Assembly: GCA_963751615.1 (NCBI GenBank)
Contig: CAVVVG010000001.1
Span: forward strand, 27,466 to 91,465
Reading direction: 5' to 3'
From: Palsa-892 sp963751615
GTDB taxonomy: Bacteria; Pseudomonadota; Alphaproteobacteria; Rhizobiales; Xanthobacteraceae
Length of the DNA: 64,000 nucleotides
In this document: one piece after another, positions 1-10,862 of the stretch
How positions within the stretch are numbered: the stretch's first letter is position 1
Layout of the letters: each line of letters begins with the position of its first letter
Position numbers and translations under genes: made by a program
Notes under the pieces: model-generated
The model's database searches: none
Seen by the model: only the letters and a program-made list of their open reading frames with translations
Told to the model about the DNA's origin: nothing

Positions 1-9
1 ATAAACGCC

Positions 10-882
10 ATGTTACCAAACAACGTGGATCTCTTTGCCTTGGAACCCGATCACGTTAAGTTTCTATTAATTACCATTGCGTATGCGTATAATCTAAGCA
101 AAATTGGCAATTATGCAAAAAGACTTCTGCCCGTTGGCTGGCCGGAACATGGCCATTTGGGTCGGCCAGAAAACAACCGCCTCGGTATCCCTTCGGGAAC
201 ACGAGTTTATGCGATTGGCGATGTTCACGGTCGTATCGATCTGCTTGATTCATTGCTAAAACGCATCGACGAAGATCTTGCCGCCTCCCCGATCGACGGT
301 GCGACTTCAAGTGTTTCTCGGCGATTATATTGACCGTGGCTCAGGGTCGCGCGAAGTGCTCCAGCGGCTACTTGAGCGCAGTCGTAGCCACAAGCTGATT
401 TGCCTCAAGGGAAATCATGAAACACTTCTATTGGATTTTCTACGGATCCGCTAGTCCTCGAAAATTGGCGGCAATGGGGTGGGCTCTCGACTGTAATATC
501 GTATGGCTTAACGCCGTCGCGCCGTACTGATCCCAAGGGGGCCGAAAACTTGCAGCCGAATTACGGCAAGCCATGCCTGAAGCACATCGGAATTTTCTTG
601 AGAATATGCCCTTAACATTTCGTTTGCGGTGATTATCTCTTCGTACACGCCGGCGTGCGTCCAGGCATCCCGCTGCCCGAACAGAAGGAGGAAGATCTAC
701 TCTGGATTCGCGAAGAATTTCTCAATTCGAGTACTGATTTTGAAAAAATGATTGTGCATGGTCACACGCCAGTCAGTGAAGTGGATAGTCGAAAAAACCG
801 CATTAATATCGATACTGGCGCCTATGCTTCCGGCAATTTGACTTGCCTTGTTATTGAAGGTGAGACTCGGCGGTTCATTTGA
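10..882 (+). pseudogene. Metallophosphatase (PPP-type serine/threonine phosphatase), multiply frameshifted
   Basis: The pieces together read as a calcineurin-like phosphoesterase. YAIGDVHGRIDLL (near 208-246) is the GDxHG metal-binding motif, FLGDYIDRGSGS (near 313-345) is the GDxxDRG motif, and CLKGNHETLL (near 402-430) is the GNHE motif. The end holds LFVHAGVRPG and IVHGHTPV, supplying further metal-ligand histidines. At least four reading-frame breaks (about 300, 440, 550 and 627) separate these motifs, so no intact enzyme is encoded as written. All motifs survive in order, so decay is recent or the breaks are sequence errors. Such phosphatases often sit at the edge of exopolysaccharide loci. 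Family assignment is firm; functional status is not. Confidence 0.8.
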
Positions 883-958
883 ACTATTCATGTGGTTCTC
901 GCAATGCACGATGTAGTATACTGACTGTGATGTCTTCATTTTGAGCGCTCCAGTACCC

Positions 959-1675
959 ATGATCGATTTCAAAGCCAATCAGGCAATTCAGGCCGAAATT
1001 TAATTTCCAAGGCGCTGCACTTGGGCTCGCTCTGCTGCTGACAATTCATGCTTTATGGATGTTGGTGCCCGAACTGGTGCGGCCAGGATTCGACGCAGAC
1101 ACTAAATTTCCGATGGTTATTCCAGCACGGGATATCAATTCGTTTCGATTTTCTACTAACACTGCGGCCGCAATCGGATTCGTGCGAGGCGACTTATGGA
1201 GCGAACGCGTATTGGTCGACGCGGCCAGCATCGTGCGTGACCCAGACGTGTCAGCGAGCTCGTTAAAACCGCAAAGCTTGAACGACGTCCGAGCTGCGGC
1301 CGAACAGGCACTGTCTTTAAGGCCGCTCGACTCCCGTATCTGGTTGGTTTTGGCAACGATTACGTCTGAATCCGCCGCGCAAAGCGCCTGGCAAAAGAAC
1401 AGATGAAAATGTCGTATTACACTGGGCCGAACGATAAGGCGGTCATCGATCGCCGCCTTAGGTCTGCTGTGCGTTTCCAAGCACTCGATGATGCCGATCT
1501 GCGGGAGGTGGTGCGGCGCGAGATACGTACGATTCTGCTTCGTGTCCCCGAACTTAGACCAGCAATCACGGCGGCATATGGCGCGGCAAATGCAAATGAC
1601 CGCGCATTCATCGAGGCAACAGTTGCAGCGACTGATCCGAATTTTGCTGCTTCACTGCGCGCTGGGCGGAGGTGA
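959..1675 (+). pseudogene. Hypothetical membrane-anchored protein with TPR-like segment, frameshifted
   Basis: I do not recognise a named family. The ATG at 959 gives MIDFKANQAIQAE. Removing one A from the run at 996-998 continues into a hydrophobic stretch (GAALGLALLLTIHALWML), probably one membrane anchor. The next part contains AAAEQALSLRPLDSRIWLVLA, which looks like a single TPR helix pair. A second shift near 1370-1383 leads into AKEQMKMSYYTGPND and an alpha-helical tail ending in SLRAGRR at 1675. Comparable single-TM, TPR-like proteins occur in rhizobial exopolysaccharide clusters, where an assembly or regulatory role is presumed. It lies between the phosphatase remnant and the convergent priming transferase. 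Confidence 0.5.
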
Positions 1676-1715
1676 GCTTACTTGGTAATGCAATAAGTCG
1701 TTTGGGTAGCAAGAG

Positions 1716-3180
1716 TTAGTATGCGTTCACATACGCTTTTTTCGACAGAAGCGTCATTAGGAAAATTTTGATATCGAAAAAAATCGACCAATGGTCGACG
1801 TAATACAAGTCATATTCGATGCGTTTCCGCATCTTTTCACTCGTGTCTGTTTCCCCTCGAAAACCGTTGACCTGCGCCCACCCGGTAATGCCCGGCTTTA
1901 CGTTGTGACGGCGATAAATCATTTTGATCTCGCTCGCAAACTCCTCATTATGGACGGTTGCGTGTGGACGTGGCCCCACGATCGACATACAGCCCTTTAT
2001 GACATTGAATAATTGAGGCAGTTCGTCGATATTCGTCCTTCTCAGGATGCGTCCAACTCTTGTGACTTCTCGGGTCATCCTTGGTTGCCTGCCGAAATGG
2101 CTCTTCGCCTTTCGACACTTTCATCGTACGAAATTTAAATACTTTGATTAGTTCATTATTGAAACCATGCCGAATTTGTCGAAAAAGTACGGGTCCACGC
2201 GAATCCAATTTAATCGCAATCGCAACCAGCAACAGTAGCGGAAACAATAATACGACCGCACCGATCGCTATGATCAAATCAAAGGTTCGCTTTAAGAAGC
2301 GATCTAACAGCGAAAAAGGTTGGGTCGAAATTTCTAATGTTGGAAATTGACCAGTCGAAACAACCTGACTTCGTCGCATGAAGGGAATCATTCCCTTGGG
2401 TAACAAACGGATTTGAACCGGCAATTCATATAATGCCTCAACGATGTTTTCGATGATCGATTGATTTTCTGCATCATAAACTAAAACAATGAGATCAACA
2501 CCCGGCGCCCGGCAATCGTTACGGATGCGCCGGATTACGCTGGCAGTTGAGCTCTGTCTGGTTTTATCGCTGGACTTGGTATTAATTTCAAAGAAGTGGA
2601 CAATTCTATCTGTGGGTGAACAGAGCTTTGAGGCGTATTCAAGCAGACGGAAATCTGCCGAAAGCGATACTACGATAATTCCACGACCGTGAAGTTTTCC
2701 GGCCTGAATAGCCTTTTCTAACTGTTGGCCAATGACCATACGAGCAATGACGATTGCCGCACTCACAACGCCTAACTGGGTGAGAAATGTGCCTCGTGAG
2801 AAAAACCGTTGCCAGTCAAACAGGAAAACTAGCGAAAGAAAAAACGCGAAAGCCAACGCGATCGCACCAACCGCTCGCCTGACACCCTCTCGCTTCCATT
2901 TTCCGCCGACAAGCGTGTATTGGTCATCGATCAAACAGATGAGAAAATACAACGATGCAACGAACAGGCTGAATGGGATATAGATGCGCGGGTCGGATAG
3001 GTTATTGTGGACAAGCAAATGATAGGCGAGACTGGCCACATAGGCCGCTATCGCAACAACAACAAATTCAAAAAGCGGGATCGCCCTTGTCCAAAGCCTA
3101 TGCGAACTCACCGCTAGAGCCTTCGGCGATTTTAACCGCACACCTTTTTCGGACTTTCGGAGCGCTTCTTCCATCGTCAT
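1716..3180 (-). pseudogene. Exopolysaccharide polyprenyl glycosylphosphotransferase (WcaJ/ExoY-type priming enzyme), one frameshift
   Basis: This enzyme would start repeat-unit synthesis by moving a sugar-1-phosphate onto undecaprenyl phosphate at the inner membrane. The N-terminal half has several membrane segments and a CoA-binding-like region. The C-terminal sugar-transferase domain has the diagnostic strings KRTFDLIIAIGAVVLLFPL, VFKFRTMKV, RRTNIDELPQLFNVIKG, SIVGPRP, VKPGITGWAQVNG and YDLYYVDHWS. One extra A near 2070 (KDDPR then VTRVGRILRR) splits it; without it the protein is about 485 residues, the normal size for the family. The gene diverges from the GT4 gene at 3486, and the gap between probably holds both promoters. 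Confidence 0.85.
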
Positions 3181-3485
3181 CTGTTAGCTATATGATGCTC
3201 GCCAATTCAATCCCGTGGTGTTTACGGGGTAATTGTGGTTATCATATTTTGTCGTGCTTTAAACGAAAGCTAAAGCATTGATTAACCTTAGCATCGTGCA
3301 TCGATGCCACATGCAAAAAAAATAAGACAAATTCAAGTGCTATTTGGAATAACGATCGACCTCACCGCTCAAGCGGCTTAATTCAGCACGAGCCGTAACC
3401 TTAATGCGCCAACATTCTTTCTTTTTACCACGCCAAGCGGCTAAAATAGCCATTCGTTTGTCGGTATCATTATCGCGGCATTTCC
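3181..3485. promoter_or_regulatory. Divergent intergenic region between priming transferase and GT4 gene
   Basis: About 300 AT-rich bases separate two divergent genes, so promoters for both directions are expected here. I see no clear palindromic operator, terminator or RNA gene. The call rests on gene orientation only. Confidence 0.35.
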
Positions 3486-4826
3486 ATGTTCGTAGTAAAA
3501 CCCAACGGTGTAAGATCGAGAAGGCTTACGCCCTTGATGAATAAAAAACCAAAATATCAGCCGACTCGACGCGTTCTCATCATCGTTGAAAACCTATCGG
3601 TTCCCTTCGATCGGCGGGTATGGTCCGAAGCAACGACATTGCGTCAAGCCGGATACGAAGTTTCTATAATCTGTCCCAAGGCTCAGGGTTTCAATGCGGC
3701 CGAGGAGACAATCGACGGAATTCATATCTTTCGGCATTCGTTGCCCCTCGATGCTCACGGTCCACTCGGTTATTTCGTAGAATATTCGGGCGCCTTGATT
3801 TCGGAGTTTATACTTTCCCTAAAAATTGCTCGTCGATATGGTTTCGACGTCATTCATGCGTGCAATCCGCCCGATCTGATTTTTCTGATCGGTGCATTTT
3901 ATAAATTCCTAGCTCGCAAAAGTTTCTTATTTGATCACCATGACGTCTGTCCGCAACTTTATGAGGCGAAGTTCCGCCGCCGAGGTTTTTTTTGGTGGCT
4001 TCTTGTCATTGCTGAATATCTTACGTTTAAATTGTCTGATATATCAATTGCGACCAACCAATCCTATCGGAAGATTGCAATTAAGAATGGACGGATGCCT
4101 GCAGAAAAAGTATTTGTGGTCCGCTCTGGTCCCAATCTTGATCGCATAAAACCTGTCTCTCCTGATGCGCGCTGGCTTAACGGCAGAAAGTTTCTTGTTG
4201 CCTATGTAGGCGTGATTAGTAAATCTGAAGGTCTCGATCTTCTGCTCCAAGCAGTTGATCACATCGTTTATAAACTCGGGCGCACTGATATCCAATTCGT
4301 AGTCGTTGGCAGCGGTCCCGAATGGCACACAATCACTAGACTATGCGCGAAGCTTCAGCTTGGCGACTACATTACGTTTACTGGCCGCGTCGACGATACG
4401 ATACTTCTTAAGGTCCTATCGACCGCCGATGTATGTGTGAATCCCGACCGCGTTTCATCCATGACCAATATCTCCACCATGAATAAGATCATGGAGTATA
4501 TGGCGATTGGGAAACCAATCGTTCAGTTCGACGTGACAGAAGGCCGCTTCTCTGCGGAAGAGGCTTCCCTCTATGCGAAGAAAAACGATCCGATTGATTT
4601 TGCCGACAAGATTTTGGAGTTAATTGGCGATCCGAAGAAGCGCGCGCGTATGGGAAAATTTGGGCAACGACGAGTCACTGACGAGCTTGCTTGGAGTCAT
4701 GAGCAGCCAAAACTTCTCGCCGCGTATGATGCGCTTTTTTCTTTGCGTGATCAAAGAAAAGCCTGGTTTAGCCGGCTTGCAACTCGGAACCCAAAAGAAG
4801 TGAGCATCAAAAAGAATAATAATTAG
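3486..4826 (+). CDS. Glycosyltransferase family 4 (GT-B fold, WbuB-like)
   Basis: A cytoplasmic, membrane-associated retaining glycosyltransferase that would add one sugar to the lipid-linked repeat unit. The N-terminal domain has LIIVENLSVPFDRRVWSEA, typical of WbuB-type GT4 enzymes. The C-terminal domain has VAYVGVISKSEGLDLLL, FVVVGSGPEW, ITFTGRV, ADVCVNPD and a donor-binding region around MNKIMEYMAIGKPIVQFD. Length (446 residues from 3486, 429 from the more likely ATG at 3537) fits the family. The reading frame is intact although both neighbours are frameshifted. Donor and acceptor cannot be read from the sequence. Confidence 0.9.
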   Translation: MFVVKPNGVRSRRLTPLMNKKPKYQPTRRVLIIVENLSVPFDRRVWSEATTLRQAGYEVSIICPKAQGFNAAEETIDGIHIFRHSLPLDAHGPLGYFVEYSGALISEFILSLKIARRYGFDVIHACNPPDLIFLIGAFYKFLARKSFLFDHHDVCPQLYEAKFRRRGFFWWLLVIAEYLTFKLSDISIATNQSYRKIAIKNGRMPAEKVFVVRSGPNLDRIKPVSPDARWLNGRKFLVAYVGVISKSEGLDLLLQAVDHIVYKLGRTDIQFVVVGSGPEWHTITRLCAKLQLGDYITFTGRVDDTILLKVLSTADVCVNPDRVSSMTNISTMNKIMEYMAIGKPIVQFDVTEGRFSAEEASLYAKKNDPIDFADKILELIGDPKKRARMGKFGQRRVTDELAWSHEQPKLLAAYDALFSLRDQRKAWFSRLATRNPKEVSIKKNNN

Positions 4827-4973
4827 TTTGCAATACGATGCCCTTACGATCCGGCCTATGCTTCAGTTCGTTCTATATTGCGGTTTCTACCATCAACCCG
4901 CGAAGATCGCGGTGACATACAAACAACAGACGGTCGTCAAGCTGACTAGTGCATTGGACGAATGAGTAGATCA

Positions 4974-6291
4974 TGAAAATCAGTGTATTCGGGTTGGGTT
5001 ATGTGGGGACCGTTTGTGCCGCCTGTATGGCGGAACAAGGCCACTCGATCATTGGAGTCGACAAAGTCGGAGACAAAAGTAAATCTGATACAATCCGGCC
5101 GTTCACCCATCATTGAACGAGATATCGATGATCTCGTGAGCGGGATGCGCAATGCCGGACGATTAAGGGCGACAATTGATGCAGCAGAGGCGGTTGCATC
5201 GACCGATCTTTCGATTGTGTGCGTTGGTACTCCCAGCCGTTCAAATGGAGCCTTAAGTTTAGATGCGCTCGAGACCGTTTGCAGGGAGATTGGTGCGGCC
5301 ATTGGTCGAAAAAGCACCGGGCACATTGTCGTGATTCGTTCAACCGTTTTGCCCGGCACGACGCGCGACATTGTTGCGCCGATACTGACTGCAGCATCAG
5401 GAAAATCCCTGGGCGATAATCTTGGCGTCGCTTTCAATCCCGAGTTTTTGCGCGAAGGCTCTGCCGTGAGTGATTTTAACATACCGGCTAAGACTGTAGT
5501 GGGCGCTCTCGATGAGGCTACCGCGGCGAAGGTTATGAGCCTCTATGACGACCTGCCTGGGACTAAAATCATAACTGCGGTCGAGATCGCAGAACTTGCA
5601 AAATATGTCGACAACGCATGGCACGGGCTCAAAGTAGGATTCGGTAATGAGGTTGGCGTTATTGCCAAGAGCCTCAATATCGATAGTCACGAGGTCATTA
5701 AGATTTTCTTTGAAGATCGTCGCCTGAATATTTCGACAGCCTATCTAAAGCCGGGGTTCGCCTTCGGTGGATCATGCCTGCCGAAGGACCTTCGTGCTCT
5801 CAATTATCTCGGACGCCAGCTCGATCTACAATTGCCTATTCTTGGTCATGTCCTAGAAAGCAACCGCATGGTGATTGATCGTGGACTCGACTGGATCTTG
5901 TCGCAGGGGAAAAAACGCATTGCTTTCCTCGGAATCAGCTTCAAGTCAGGGACAGATGATGTGCGCGAAAGCCCTTTTGTTGATTTGATCGAGCGGCTGG
6001 TTGGAAAAGGCTGTGACGTTCGAATCTTTGATCCAAACGTGCAGCTTGCTCACTTGGTCGGTGCTAATCGCGAGTTTCTGGTCGACGCGTTGCCGCATAT
6101 TGCAAATCTTATGGTACCGAAGATCGAAGATGCCGCTGAATGGGCTGAGGTGATCGTCGTCACAGCAACCGATCCGGTCTATACAGCAGCAGTCTTGTCT
6201 GGCGTAGCGGAAAGACAAGATTATCCTCGATTTTGCTCGTATTCGCGTTCCTGACGGCCAGAAGTCGAGCCTAGAAGGATTTCTCTGGTAA
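4974..6291 (+). pseudogene. Nucleotide-sugar (GDP-mannose/UDP-glucose-type) 6-dehydrogenase, two frameshifts
   Basis: An NAD-dependent four-electron oxidase making a uronic-acid nucleotide. The ATG at 4974 gives MKISVFGLGYVGTVCAACMA, the Rossmann glycine motif. Dropping one A from 5074-5077 joins this to VNLIQSGRSPIIE. The core shows FNPEFLREGSA and FAFGGSCLPKDLRAL, which contains the catalytic cysteine. KVGFGNEVGVIAKSLNIDSHEV and FFEDRRLNIS resemble AlgD more than Ugd. A second extra A at 6211-6213 scrambles the end; without it the protein ends at 6291 (ARIRVPDGQKSS). The product is probably GDP-mannuronate or a related sugar. Two correctable indels leave its functional status open. Confidence 0.85.
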
Positions 6292-6528
6292 AATTTTCAA
6301 GCCTTAGGCTCGAGGTTGCACTTTTAGAACATGCACTTTCTCGCCAGGTTGTTCGGCGATGTTCCTGGCAAAGTCTTCGGGTTAATGTGATGCGCGATGC
6401 CCATATTGTGCATCGAAAATTTCATGCAGAAACTCAATTTTGCTGAAGGGACGCGATGAAGGTAGTTGCATTATTCGTCCGATATAACTCTGCAGCGATC
6501 CGTTCCATAAAGTATCTTGAATACAGGA

Positions 6529-7637
6529 TCATCGATCAGCACCGCTCATTACTTGCTCATACAATTTGATTGTCTCGGCAGCGATGTTATCGGGGTCCAT
6601 CCATTCAAGGTCTGGAAAGGCCGAGCGTCTGTGATTTCGCACGCTGTCGCGGGCTTTCTTTAAGTCTTCCAATGTTAGTGAGTTTTCATACATAAGCACC
6701 CATTCGGAGCCAAGCTTTTGATGATAATCGAGAATACAGCCTGCAGCCGGCCCCAAGATGGGCCGCCCGAGTGAAAGTGCCACCATCGCAACACCCGAAT
6801 TCAGTATTTTATTGTAGGGAAGAACCACTAGATCACTCGCGCACACAAAGTCCTTAAGCTCACGCTTGTCGAGTGCGCGAAGGTCAAAACTAATGCGTGG
6901 ATCACCTCCGGACAACGCTTCCATTTTCCTCACCAATTCCGCGCTTTCCTTGAACACGGGCGCACCTGCAATTTTTAAACGCGCATCTTGGAGAGCCCAG
7001 GAATGAAAAATTTGAATAAGGTTTTCAAATCCCTTGTACGCGCGAATAAGTCCAAAGCTTGCGAAAACAAAAGGCTTGCTCGCGCTTTCCTGCCTATCCG
7101 CGGTAGAGCTGCATAATCCATAAACAGATCTGTAATGCGCATGCGGAATTACCGATCCTGGAGGTGGTGTAGGGAGTGAGGCGATATATTGCCTCCACGC
7201 TGGCCGGACACAGATGAATGGCCCAATTCACGCGCGGCAAAAACACTTTCCACAATATTCGTTCAAGCCACGGATAGTTACTTTCATAAGCTCCAATATT
7301 GTGAATCGTCCATATAATTGGACGCTTTGAGCATTTTGCACAAAATGAAATAGGCCAGAAACAAAGAAACTTTGATAACAGGTTTGTGCCAGCGTACCCC
7401 GGTCACAAGTTCATCAACCCAATGAACATGAAATAGGTCAGCTCTGGAAAAAAAAGAAGTAATATAATTGTAGTTCGAAATCCTTACGCGCCCTGTTCGC
7501 TCGATCGCATCCGACATAATGCCGAGGCTTTCATTCAATGGAATGCTTTTCGGATACATGCAGACTCGGATTGGGCGGCTAGTCGTTGGCATCGAATTGG
7601 GCTTCTCTGAGTCGCAAAGCCGCGTCAGAATAGTCAC
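6529..7637 (-). pseudogene. Glycosyltransferase (GT-B, beta-1,4-mannosyl/GumK-like), two frameshifts
   Basis: Read leftwards, the start (near 7637 or 7592) gives RVCMYPKSIPLNESLGIMSDA and DLFHVHWVDELV. An extra A near 7309 shifts into KRPIIWTIHNIGAYESNYPW. A second shift near 7180 leads to VIPHAHYRSVYG, PFVFASFGLIRAYKGFENLI and ASDLVVLPYNKILNSGVAMVA before the stop at 6529. HVHW, TIHNIGAYE and the P-x-x-H motif are typical of glycosyltransferases that attack with a long N-terminal acceptor domain. About 370 residues when repaired. It is oriented against both flanking genes, suggesting a separately acquired module. Confidence 0.75.
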
Positions 7638-7723
7638 AGTTGATAGTTCGATATGAAACGCTATGGTTAATATTACGTTTTGTGGTTAAGATCATGCCCC
7701 AAGAAAAGAGTGGCTTCGAAATA

Positions 7724-8005
7724 TTACAAGATAATGTGAATGGCCGCTTCGGCATTCTTGACGAAATTGAAATCAATGCACATCGGAAAGTGCTAATATC
7801 TGCCCCGAAGTTACCATATCAAATTCCGACCGTTTAAGTGCGTGTCGAAAGACGTCTTTAATATCAAGACGATCTGGCCAATCAGGAATACATTCTGCGG
7901 GAATTCGTTTTAAGCTTTCCATAAAGATAATCTGGATTGCGTGCCGACCTCGTGCTACTTGAAAAACGCCATGATCTAAGCCCCATGAATTTGCAATGTG
8001 TTCTC
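7724..8005 (-). pseudogene. Remnant of an unidentified minus-strand gene (C-terminal part)
   Basis: Reading leftwards, one frame is open from about 8005 to a stop near 7777 and contains GLDHGVFQVARG and PDWPDRLDIKDVFRHALKRS. With one base removed near 7775 it continues into FNFVKNAEAAIHIIL and a stop at 7724. The sequence looks protein-like and LDHGxxQ resembles a motif in small P-loop proteins of polysaccharide loci, but I cannot assign a family. No start or upstream half is visible. The right end overlaps the start region of the GT4 gene at 8066, so this is probably debris truncated by that gene's arrival. Confidence 0.35.
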
Positions 8006-8065
8006 ACTCCGCTCGATTTAATTCCCATGTCACCGGACCCGGGCTGCAACTTAAATGACAAGAAC

Positions 8066-9271
8066 ATGAAGAAAAAAGTTGTATACGTGACGGCTATGCC
8101 GACTCCCTATCGGGAAGCGATTCACGAGCGCGTTTCGAGATCATTGGATGGCGACTACCATGTCGTTTATTGTAATATGCAGGAACCGAATAGGCTCTGG
8201 AAAGTAGAACCGGCTAAGTACAGCAAGTCATTTTTGAAAAAGTCATTTTTCAAACTCGTATATAACATCGGTGCGGAAAAAACGTCTAAAGCGTCTCGCC
8301 GCGTACGCGACAAAGTATTTGTTCACGTCAATTTTGACGTTTGGCCGGAATTGAATCGTCTTGATCCGCAGATTGTTATTACCACCGGATTCAACCCAAC
8401 ATTTTTGTTTGCGGTTGTTTGGTGTGCGATTAAACGACGGAAGCACATATCGTTTACTGATGGATGGTTAAAATCGGAAGAACATTTGACATTTATCCAT
8501 ACCTTCATCAGACGCCTTGTATTCCGCTGGTCATCTGCCTTCTTGGGCGCGAGCCGTCATTCTTTGGAGCTGTTTCGCCATTACGGTTGTCCGGAGAGGG
8601 CAATATTTCAGAGCCACCTGTGCGCTAACAATGACTACTACAAGGGTTTTATCGGATCCGATAAGAAATACGACATCGTGTTTTCGGGACAATTTATTGA
8701 GCGAAAAATGCCGCTTTTTTTCGCTGAAGTGGCAATTCTGCTCAAATCCATGAAACCCGATCTTCGCGTCTTATTACTCGGTGATGGCGCGGATCGTCAG
8801 AAGTTCATAGACGCGTTGCAGAACGGTGGAGTGGATTTCGATTATAAAGGATACGTTTCGCAAGTTGATCTACCCGCGCACTACGCTTCCGCCAAAATCT
8901 TTTTGTTTCCAACCGAGATGGATCCTTGGGGCGTCGTGGCAAATGAGGCGTGCGCGGTCGGAGTTCCTGTTATTACCTGTTCTAATGCCGGTGTGGCCAA
9001 TGATCTTATTCTCAACGGCTACAATGGTTTCGTCCTTACTCTTGACGCCAACCTATGGGCTGAACACGTGATGCGGTTGCTCGGCGACAACAGCTTATGG
9101 AATAGATTTTCCCGAAACGCGCTTCAGAAAGTTCAAGAGTATAATTACGATGCAGCCGCTGAAGGGATCATGAAAGCAATAAAGTTTTGTGGTTTCTCTG
9201 CAGGTTACTCCAATAGCGCAATTAGCCAAGAAATAGACGCCGCTGATTTTCATTCACGTGAAAGAATATGA
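8066..9271 (+). CDS. Glycosyltransferase family 4
   Basis: An intact GT-B glycosyltransferase of 401 residues. The ATG at 8066 gives MKKKVVYVTAMPTPYREAIH; the frame is open further upstream, but that part is not conserved-looking and overlaps other debris. Motifs include ITTGFNPT, FTDGWLKSEE, FLGASRHSLELFRHYG, IVFSGQFIERKMPLFFAEV, VLLLGDGADRQKF and the donor-site EX7E-like region FPTEMDPWGVVANEACAVGVP. The stop overlaps the next start by four bases (ATGA at 9268), so translation is probably coupled to the membrane protein downstream. The sugar transferred is unknown. Confidence 0.88.
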   Translation: MKKKVVYVTAMPTPYREAIHERVSRSLDGDYHVVYCNMQEPNRLWKVEPAKYSKSFLKKSFFKLVYNIGAEKTSKASRRVRDKVFVHVNFDVWPELNRLDPQIVITTGFNPTFLFAVVWCAIKRRKHISFTDGWLKSEEHLTFIHTFIRRLVFRWSSAFLGASRHSLELFRHYGCPERAIFQSHLCANNDYYKGFIGSDKKYDIVFSGQFIERKMPLFFAEVAILLKSMKPDLRVLLLGDGADRQKFIDALQNGGVDFDYKGYVSQVDLPAHYASAKIFLFPTEMDPWGVVANEACAVGVPVITCSNAGVANDLILNGYNGFVLTLDANLWAEHVMRLLGDNSLWNRFSRNALQKVQEYNYDAAAEGIMKAIKFCGFSAGYSNSAISQEIDAADFHSRERI

Positions 9272-10659
9272 GTTGGGCGGCCAATCGGATCTCATTTTAT
9301 ATATTGGGTTTTGTTATTTTGTTGCAAGCCGGCATGCTGCTCTATGACTTTAACCATCCTGACGTCTTCCTTCATGCCGACCGGTCTGTGGATCGGATGC
9401 AAGCGATCCAAGATCTTTTATCTTTTCTTCAAAACGGCACCTCGCTTTCGGAATTTCTCGGCCATCAGGGTACGCTTCAAGGTGTTCCCGGAGATTATTT
9501 GATACAGGGCCTAGTATTCTATCTTGGAGGCCAGTATGCGGTGATAATTTTCCAGATCCTGCTGTTCATTGCTTCAATCGTGGCGCTTTATGAATTGGCA
9601 TTGCTTGTAACACACTCGCCTGAAATGAGTTCGGCGGCGATATTGATCTACGCCCTCCTTCCCTTCGGCGTGGTCTTTCCACATATGTTGTGGTCTGAAA
9701 GTTTGTTCGATCCGTTCACGTTGATAAGCTTTTATTTCGTTGCGCGCTGCGTGCTTCGCGAATCCTCCTGGATAAACATCACTTGTTCGGCCTTATTTTT
9801 GGCGCTGGCAATACTTGTCAGGCAAACTGTATTGCTCTGGCCACTCGTCGTAATCACCACCATGTGGTTGTGCAAAATATCCGCGCGAAAAATCATCGGA
9901 TATATCCTAATATTTATGATGGTAATAAGCGCATGGCCTTCGTTCATATGGTCACAGACTGGCAATTTTAGAATGACAGGGAAAATTGGCGGGGGCGTAA
10001 CCCACTCCGCGGACTCCCTTTCGACTCGGATGAAATACATGATTGACACTCTGCCGACGGAAGAACGCCGGCAGGCAGAGCAGCGCTTCTTGATCGCTCA
10101 AGAGTCCGATCGGACGCTACCGGCTGTCATTTCTCGATATGCAATGTTCGGTCTGAACTACCCATTGCCATTCACACAACAAGTCGCTCACGACCTACTC
10201 ATTTTTATTATGCAATCCGGCATCGAAAGATTGACGATTGATTACCTTGAACTCGCGGGCAAAGAGCGGGGCATAATTCAGGACCCGCAGACTGGCTGGC
10301 GGAAAATACTTACTGACCGAGGAATCATAGACACAGCACTCATGTTTTTAGGCGGCCAGGGAACTATTCTTGTTTCCTCAGTGATCGGCGCACTCGCCAT
10401 GCTCGTCCTATGGGGGTTAGCCGGCCTAGGATCGCTATGGATATTTAATGGGAAAGTGTCCTTTGGATGGAAAGAACGCATCATGCTTCTCACCATGGCG
10501 CTATTTCCAGTTTACGTATTTTTGCCCGGACAGCTGTTCTACTATCCACAGGCGCGATATCGGGCGCCCGCAGAGTTTTGTCTTTGCATTCTCGCAGTCA
10601 TCGGCGCGTGGACAATATTAATAATTCGCAACCGTGCTAAGCGTGCGATCCCGGCTTGA
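9268..10659 (+). CDS. Polytopic membrane glycosyltransferase-like protein (GT39/ArnT-like)
   Basis: A 463-residue integral membrane protein with around ten hydrophobic segments. The first loop contains FLHADRSVDRMQAIQDLL, with acidic residues where GT-C enzymes place their catalytic aspartates. Later segments include HMLWSESLFDPFTLISFYF and LALAILVRQTVLLWPLVV. The C-terminal QLFYYPQARYRAPAEF is characteristic of GT39-like proteins whose last loop carries an RxRxP-type motif. It would use a polyprenyl-phosphate sugar donor at the outer face of the inner membrane. It overlaps the preceding GT4 gene by ATGA. The GT-C assignment follows from architecture; substrate is not inferable. Confidence 0.75.
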   Translation: MSWAANRISFYILGFVILLQAGMLLYDFNHPDVFLHADRSVDRMQAIQDLLSFLQNGTSLSEFLGHQGTLQGVPGDYLIQGLVFYLGGQYAVIIFQILLFIASIVALYELALLVTHSPEMSSAAILIYALLPFGVVFPHMLWSESLFDPFTLISFYFVARCVLRESSWINITCSALFLALAILVRQTVLLWPLVVITTMWLCKISARKIIGYILIFMMVISAWPSFIWSQTGNFRMTGKIGGGVTHSADSLSTRMKYMIDTLPTEERRQAEQRFLIAQESDRTLPAVISRYAMFGLNYPLPFTQQVAHDLLIFIMQSGIERLTIDYLELAGKERGIIQDPQTGWRKILTDRGIIDTALMFLGGQGTILVSSVIGALAMLVLWGLAGLGSLWIFNGKVSFGWKERIMLLTMALFPVYVFLPGQLFYYPQARYRAPAEFCLCILAVIGAWTILIIRNRAKRAIPA

Positions 10660-10862
10660 TCCGACGAGTATCTACGTTGAAGCCGTTAGCGCGAGCAGTT
10701 TCGAGCGGTCGGCGCTTCATTTTCACAGCAAAAGTACGATTGGCTCTGTGGTAATCCTTTTCTTCGATATGACAAACTTTTGCTAAGCTATTCTCTCTCA
10801 TCGCTTGGTCCAAAAGCGCTAAGTCAGGTCGCTAAAAAAAAGATTTTGGAGATAAAATCGGA

